Assembly: GCA_047971245.1 (NCBI GenBank)
Contig: JBKDZN010000214.1
Location: forward strand, 1 to 9,464
Direction of reading: 5' to 3'
Length of the DNA stretch: 9,464 nt
Source: CADEDH01 sp047971245
GTDB taxonomy: Bacteria > Actinomycetota > Acidimicrobiia > Acidimicrobiales > SZUA-35
The translations under genes were made by a program, and so were the position numbers. Of the stretch, positions 7,278-9,464 are shown in pieces. Under the pieces are notes generated by a model that was not told the origin of the DNA, ran no database searches, and saw only the letters and a program-made list of their open reading frames with translations. Position 1 is the stretch's first letter, and each line of letters begins with the position of its first letter.

Positions 7278-7873
7278 TCCTTGTCTGGCTCGATCCGCAT
7301 CACCGTGGCGTCGGTCATGGTGTGGGTGCCACCGCCGAGGATCTTGGTCAGGTAGTTGCGTCGCACCGTCACTTCGACACCCACCCAGTCAGTGGCATCG
7401 GACAGGGCGGTGTCGCGGGTCAGGGGACACCAGTTCTTGTCGTAGATCCCGCACGTCGTGCCGTTGCTGAAGGCGGCCGGGTTGCCGAGCTGGGTGAGAG
7501 CGGTGGCGTCGTACACATTGCAGTGGGCGGTCCCCGCCGCGCCGGCCACCGCCGTCCGGCAGCTCGTGGGCATGGCCCCCGCCGCGTCAGCCTGGTAGAT
7601 GACGACCCGCTCGATGGTGACGTCCGACCCGCCGAGGGCGGCCTGGACGGCGAGGAGAGCTTCGCGGTCGGCGGCCGGGTCCTTGCCGAGCTGGGCCACC
7701 ACCCGGGCCCCCTTCTGGCTGGCCTGGGTGAGGACCTGGCGAGACGACCACCCCGCCCCGATCTCGATCACGCCGAGCACGAGCAGCAGCAGCACGGAGG
7801 CCACGATGGCGAACTCCACCAGCACGGCGCCCCGCTCGTTGGGCCGGGCCAGGTCGCGGCGGCGGGCCGTCAT
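7274..7873 (-). CDS. TadE-like pseudopilin, second gene of tad-like operon
   Basis: The 199-residue protein starts with a basic stretch, then NERG-AVLVE (12-20). Cleavage after Gly15 would place glutamate at +5, the hallmark of type IV pilin-like precursors processed by prepilin peptidase. A transmembrane helix follows at about 21-41 and then an amphipathic helix (TQASQKGARVVAQL). The C-terminal region carries four cysteines (105, 118, 141, 149) and ends with CGIYDKNWCPLTRDTAL and TDWVGVEVTVRRNYLTKILG. The same arrangement occurs in the gene upstream, so the two are paralogues. TadE proteins are minor pseudopilins or assembly factors of Flp pili. The start overlaps the stop of the upstream gene (ATGA) with GGAG 8 bases before it, so translation is coupled. 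No tadA, tadB or tadC lies in the window. Confidence 0.85.
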   Translation of the reverse strand: MTARRRDLARPNERGAVLVEFAIVASVLLLLVLGVIEIGAGWSSRQVLTQASQKGARVVAQLGKDPAADREALLAVQAALGGSDVTIERVVIYQADAAGAMPTSCRTAVAGAAGTAHCNVYDATALTQLGNPAAFSNGTTCGIYDKNWCPLTRDTALSDATDWVGVEVTVRRNYLTKILGGGTHTMTDATVMRIEPDKE

Positions 7874-8505
7874 TCGACCGGCTCCAGGCGGGTGATCATG
7901 GTCTGGCCGAGGTCCTTGCCGCCGGGCAGGATGCCGGTGATGAAATCGTGCCGGGTCTTGACGGTGACGCCGACATAGTCGGTGCCCCCGGCGAGGGTGT
8001 TGTCACGATCGGTCGGGCACCAGTACCGGTCGATCGAGGTGGGTCCGCACCGGAAGTTCCCGGTGTCCTCGCCGGAGACGGGATCGTCGAGCTCCTTGTA
8101 GAAATCGGCCCGCACGTAGCGGTTGCAGGCCGGTGCGGTGGGGTCGCCGGCCGGGGCGGCGATGGAACCGTTGGCGCAGGCGGGCGGCATGGTGGATTCC
8201 GGGCCGTCGGCCCGGAACACCACGACGTATTCGAGCTGGTCGAGGCTGAGGGCGCCGATGCCGTGTTGGACCGACCGGAGGATGAAGTAGTCGGCCTCCG
8301 GTCGGGCCCCGCTGACTGCGGCCGCCCGGGCCGCTTCGGCCGCGCCGTTGTTGGTGGCGAGCACCGACCGGAACAGCAGCCCGAACTCGAGGATCCCGAA
8401 CAGGAGCGCGAAAAAGGCCGGGGTGACGATGGCGGCCTCGATCATGGCTGCGCCACGTTCGCGGCTTCGCCCCCGGCGGGCGCTGCTTGTCCCGGTGATC
8501 TCCAT
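7870..8505 (-). CDS. TadE-like pseudopilin, first gene of tad-like operon
   Basis: The 211-residue protein has RERG-AAMIE at 15-23; cleavage after Gly18 puts glutamate at +5 of the mature protein, followed by a hydrophobic helix to about 45 and an Ala-rich amphipathic segment (AAEAARAAAVSG, 55-66). This is a standard TadE arrangement. The outer region has four cysteines (110, 127, 153, 163) and the motif YWCPTDRDNTLAGGTDYVGV (161-180), shared with the downstream paralogue. The ATG at 8505 has no clear ribosome binding site. A TAAATT sequence 30 bases upstream (8536-8541) could be a -10 box but lacks a clear partner. It heads a three-gene unit whose members overlap by 4 bases. Likely role: minor pseudopilin of a Flp-like pilus. 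Confidence 0.85.
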   Translation of the reverse strand: MEITGTSSARRGRSRERGAAMIEAAIVTPAFFALLFGILEFGLLFRSVLATNNGAAEAARAAAVSGARPEADYFILRSVQHGIGALSLDQLEYVVVFRADGPESTMPPACANGSIAAPAGDPTAPACNRYVRADFYKELDDPVSGEDTGNFRCGPTSIDRYWCPTDRDNTLAGGTDYVGVTVKTRHDFITGILPGGKDLGQTMITRLEPVE

Positions 8506-8535
8506 TGGTCGCCATATCGGCGGCCACGAACAACG

Positions 8536-8541
8536 AATTTA
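8536..8541 (-). promoter_or_regulatory. Possible -10 box of tad-like operon
   Basis: On the minus strand TAAATT is the only AT-rich TANNNT element in the gap before the first tadE-like gene and lies 30 bases before its ATG. A transcript would have a short leader without a Shine-Dalgarno sequence. No -35 hexamer is convincing, so this is weak. Confidence 0.25.
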
Positions 8542-8586
8542 GACGATCGGTCCAGGGGGCCCACACCGTAAGGCCCAGTCCGAGGA

Positions 8587-8634
8587 CGCAGCGGAGCCGG
8601 ACCCGATCCGTGGGATCAGCGGTCCGGCTCTGCG
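8587..8634 (-). terminator. Long nested hairpin between rpmA and the tad-like operon
   Basis: The outer stem pairs CGCAG (8587-8591) with CTGCG (8630-8634) and AGCCGGACC (8595-8603) with GGTCCGGCT (8621-8629), with a 3-base bulge at 8592-8594. Inside it a second stem pairs GATCC (8605-8609) with GGATC (8613-8617) around GTG. There is no T tract on either side. It lies 138 bases past the rpmA stop and 81 bases before the tadE-like start, so it is probably a terminator or RNA-stabilising structure of the ribosomal transcript. Confidence 0.55.
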
Positions 8635-8717
8635 GTGATTCAGGTTGTCAGGACTCCCGGCTGATCCGGTTGGGATCGCCGGAACCGGTTCGGCCTATGC
8701 GGCGTTCGAGCCGGGTC

Positions 8718-8769
8718 TGTCCGAGACAGTGTGTCCGAGACAGTGTGTCCGAGACAGTGTGTCCGAGAC
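8718..8769. repeat. 14-bp tandem repeat (3.7 copies) after rpmA
   Basis: The unit TGTCCGAGACAGTG occurs at 8718-8731, 8732-8745 and 8746-8759 without change, then as a 10-base partial copy at 8760-8769. The array ends 3 bases from the rpmA stop codon. Each full unit contains TGTC-CGA-GACA, an 11-bp odd-length palindrome, so the array is four near-evenly spaced palindromic elements, about 1.3 helical turns apart. It could be a slipped-strand microsatellite or a set of binding sites. Confidence 0.85.
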
Positions 8770-8772
8770 CGG

Positions 8773-9024
8773 TCAGTCGGAGACGACGTCGACGAGACGG
8801 CGACCCTTGCGGAAGCCGAACTTGACCCGGCCGGGAGCCGTGGCGAAGAGGGTATCGTCACCGCCCCGCCCGACATTGACTCCTGGGTGGAACTTGGTGC
8901 CCCGTTGGCGCACGATGATCGCGCCAGGACGGAGCAGTTCCCCGTCGTAGGCCTTCACGCCGAGCCGTTTGCTTTCAGAGTCGCGGCCGTTCCGGGTGGA
9001 ACCGCCGCCCTTGGTCTTCGACAT
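8773..9024 (-). CDS. rpmA: Large ribosomal subunit protein bL27
   Basis: The 83-residue protein matches L27 along its length: KGGGSTRNGRDSESKRLGVK (5-24), RPGAIIVRQRGTKFHPG (32-48) and GRGGDDTLFA (52-61). L27 reaches toward the peptidyl transferase centre with its N-terminal tail. The N-terminus here (MSKTKGGG) has no cleavable extension of the Firmicute type. The gene begins 4 bases after the rplU stop, with AGGGG about 8 bases upstream of the ATG, so the two genes are co-transcribed. obgE, the usual next gene, is about 3.1 kb further on. Confidence 0.97.
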   Translation of the reverse strand: MSKTKGGGSTRNGRDSESKRLGVKAYDGELLRPGAIIVRQRGTKFHPGVNVGRGGDDTLFATAPGRVKFGFRKGRRLVDVVSD

Positions 9025-9028
9025 GTCG

Positions 9029-9337
9029 TCAGCCCCTGCTGATTCCGGTGATTTCGATGGTGGCGTACGTCTGGCGATGCCCGAACCGGCGCCGGTTGTT
9101 CGACTTCGACTTGTAGACGAAGCCGTCGATCTTCGGGCCCTTGCTCTCGCCGAGGACCCGGGCCGAGACCGTCACTCCGGCCAGCTGGTCGGGTGTGGCC
9201 ATCACCTGATCGTCGTCGACCAAGAGGACGGGCTGGAGCTCGATGTCGGCTCCGACCTCGCCGATCCGCTCGACCTGGAGGGTCTGGCCCTGTTCGACCC
9301 GGTACTGCTTGCCACCGGTGGCTACCACTGCGTACAT
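9029..9337 (-). CDS. rplU: Large ribosomal subunit protein bL21
   Basis: The 102-residue protein is a full-length L21: MYAVVATGGKQYRVEQGQ at the N-terminus, the signature KSKSNNRRRFGHRQ (76-89) and the C-terminal TYATIEITGI. L21 binds 23S rRNA in the large subunit. It is the first gene of the rplU-rpmA pair. The ATG at 9337 has no ribosome binding site but has a TAGATT box 9 bases upstream, fitting a leaderless transcript. Confidence 0.97.
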   Translation of the reverse strand: MYAVVATGGKQYRVEQGQTLQVERIGEVGADIELQPVLLVDDDQVMATPDQLAGVTVSARVLGESKGPKIDGFVYKSKSNNRRRFGHRQTYATIEITGISRG

Positions 9338-9346
9338 AGACGTGAC

Positions 9347-9352
9347 AATCTA
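9347..9352 (-). promoter_or_regulatory. Putative -10 box of rplU
   Basis: On the minus strand TAGATT lies 9 bases before the rplU ATG in the 73-bp gap from the upstream gene. It stands out as AT-rich in a GC-rich gap and fits the leaderless spacing seen at four other genes here. No clear -35 sequence is seen. Confidence 0.5.
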
Positions 9353-9410
9353 CCGCCCGTCCCGGGCCGAACCACCCGAGCAGGGCGGACGTGTGGAACG
9401 GGACGCGCCC

Positions 9411-9464
9411 TCAGCCCGCCGCCTGTTCCCCGGACCCGCCGACGAACTCGCCGGTGTCGAGTTG
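9411..9464 (-). CDS. C-terminal end of an unidentified protein upstream of rplU
   Basis: The last 17 codons and TGA of a minus-strand gene are visible, ending in LDTGEFVGGSGEQAAG. This frame has G or C at the third position in 15 of 17 codons, much better than the other two minus frames. In actinobacteria a ribonuclease E/G gene often lies upstream of rplU, but this short Gly/Ala-rich tail has no diagnostic motif, so no product is assigned. The gap to rplU is 73 bp. Confidence 0.5.
   Translation of the reverse strand, partial: QLDTGEFVGGSGEQAAG

Larger units (their letters stand above)
8506..8772. other. 267-bp intergenic region between rpmA and the tad-like operon
   Basis: No convincing gene is seen. 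Open frames on the plus strand here result from the 14-bp repeat and lack coding character. In rpmA direction the region contains the tandem repeat (8718-8769), the nested hairpin (8587-8634) and a possible TAAATT -10 box (8536-8541) before the first tadE-like gene. The likely reading is the end of the rplU-rpmA transcript followed by the start of the tad-like one. Confidence 0.6.

Noticed and set aside
5466..7355. A 629-residue open frame on the plus strand across the TadG-like and obgE genes
   Set aside because: It is antisense to genes with clear family motifs, has a Gly/Val-rich composition typical of high-GC antisense frames, and shows no domain motif.
8718..8769. CRISPR array
   Set aside because: The 14-bp units are directly adjacent with no spacers and are far too short. 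The 32-bp units at 3117-3204 also have no spacers.
5624..8772. Recent mobile element carrying the tad-like genes
   Set aside because: No transposase, integrase, target duplication or terminal inverted repeats are visible, and codon use matches the flanking genes.
8645..8950. Plus-strand frames with repeated SETVCPRQCVRD-like peptides after rpmA
   Set aside because: The peptide repeat is simply the 14-bp DNA repeat read through three frames, and the rest is antisense to rpmA.

Overview
The window is high-GC DNA with strongly GC-biased third codon positions. It most likely comes from an actinobacterium, possibly the Acidimicrobiia. Three things suggest this: an actinobacterial-type PspA resembling the mycobacterial 35-kDa protein, the gene order rplU-rpmA-...-obgE-proB, and several start codons that lack a Shine-Dalgarno sequence but have a TANNNT box 7-9 bases upstream, as in leaderless actinobacterial genes. 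The lineage is an inference, since there is no rRNA here.

Left part (1-3077): a MoxR/CoxD-type AAA+ ATPase runs leftward off the edge. From the same short promoter region a second AAA+ ATPase of the CbbX/SpoVK class, with a TerB-like N-terminal region, runs rightward, followed by pspA. Together they look like an ATPase plus envelope-stress cluster. The functional link is inferred from position only.

Middle (3078-5623): pspA and proB converge on a 106-bp gap. It holds a G+C hairpin after pspA and a 32-bp tandem repeat that reiterates the 3' end and stop codon of proB. proB (glutamate 5-kinase) lies 82 bp downstream of obgE (ribosome-associated GTPase), both on the minus strand.

Right part (5624-9464, all minus strand): rplU and rpmA (ribosomal proteins L21 and L27) are separated from obgE, their usual direct neighbour, by about 3.1 kb. 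That stretch holds three translationally coupled genes: two paralogous TadE-like pseudopilins and a large Cys-rich TadG-like protein. The 267-bp gap between rpmA and this set is the longest non-coding stretch in the window. It contains a 14-bp tandem repeat directly after rpmA and a long nested hairpin. The last 54 bases are the C-terminal end of another minus-strand gene, not identifiable.

The most interesting items are the tad-like operon inside the rplU-rpmA-obgE block, its paired TadE proteins with a shared four-cysteine C-terminal region, the two hairpin-containing tandem repeats at gene 3' ends, and the recurrent leaderless-type promoter spacing. No complete new defence or mobile system is visible.
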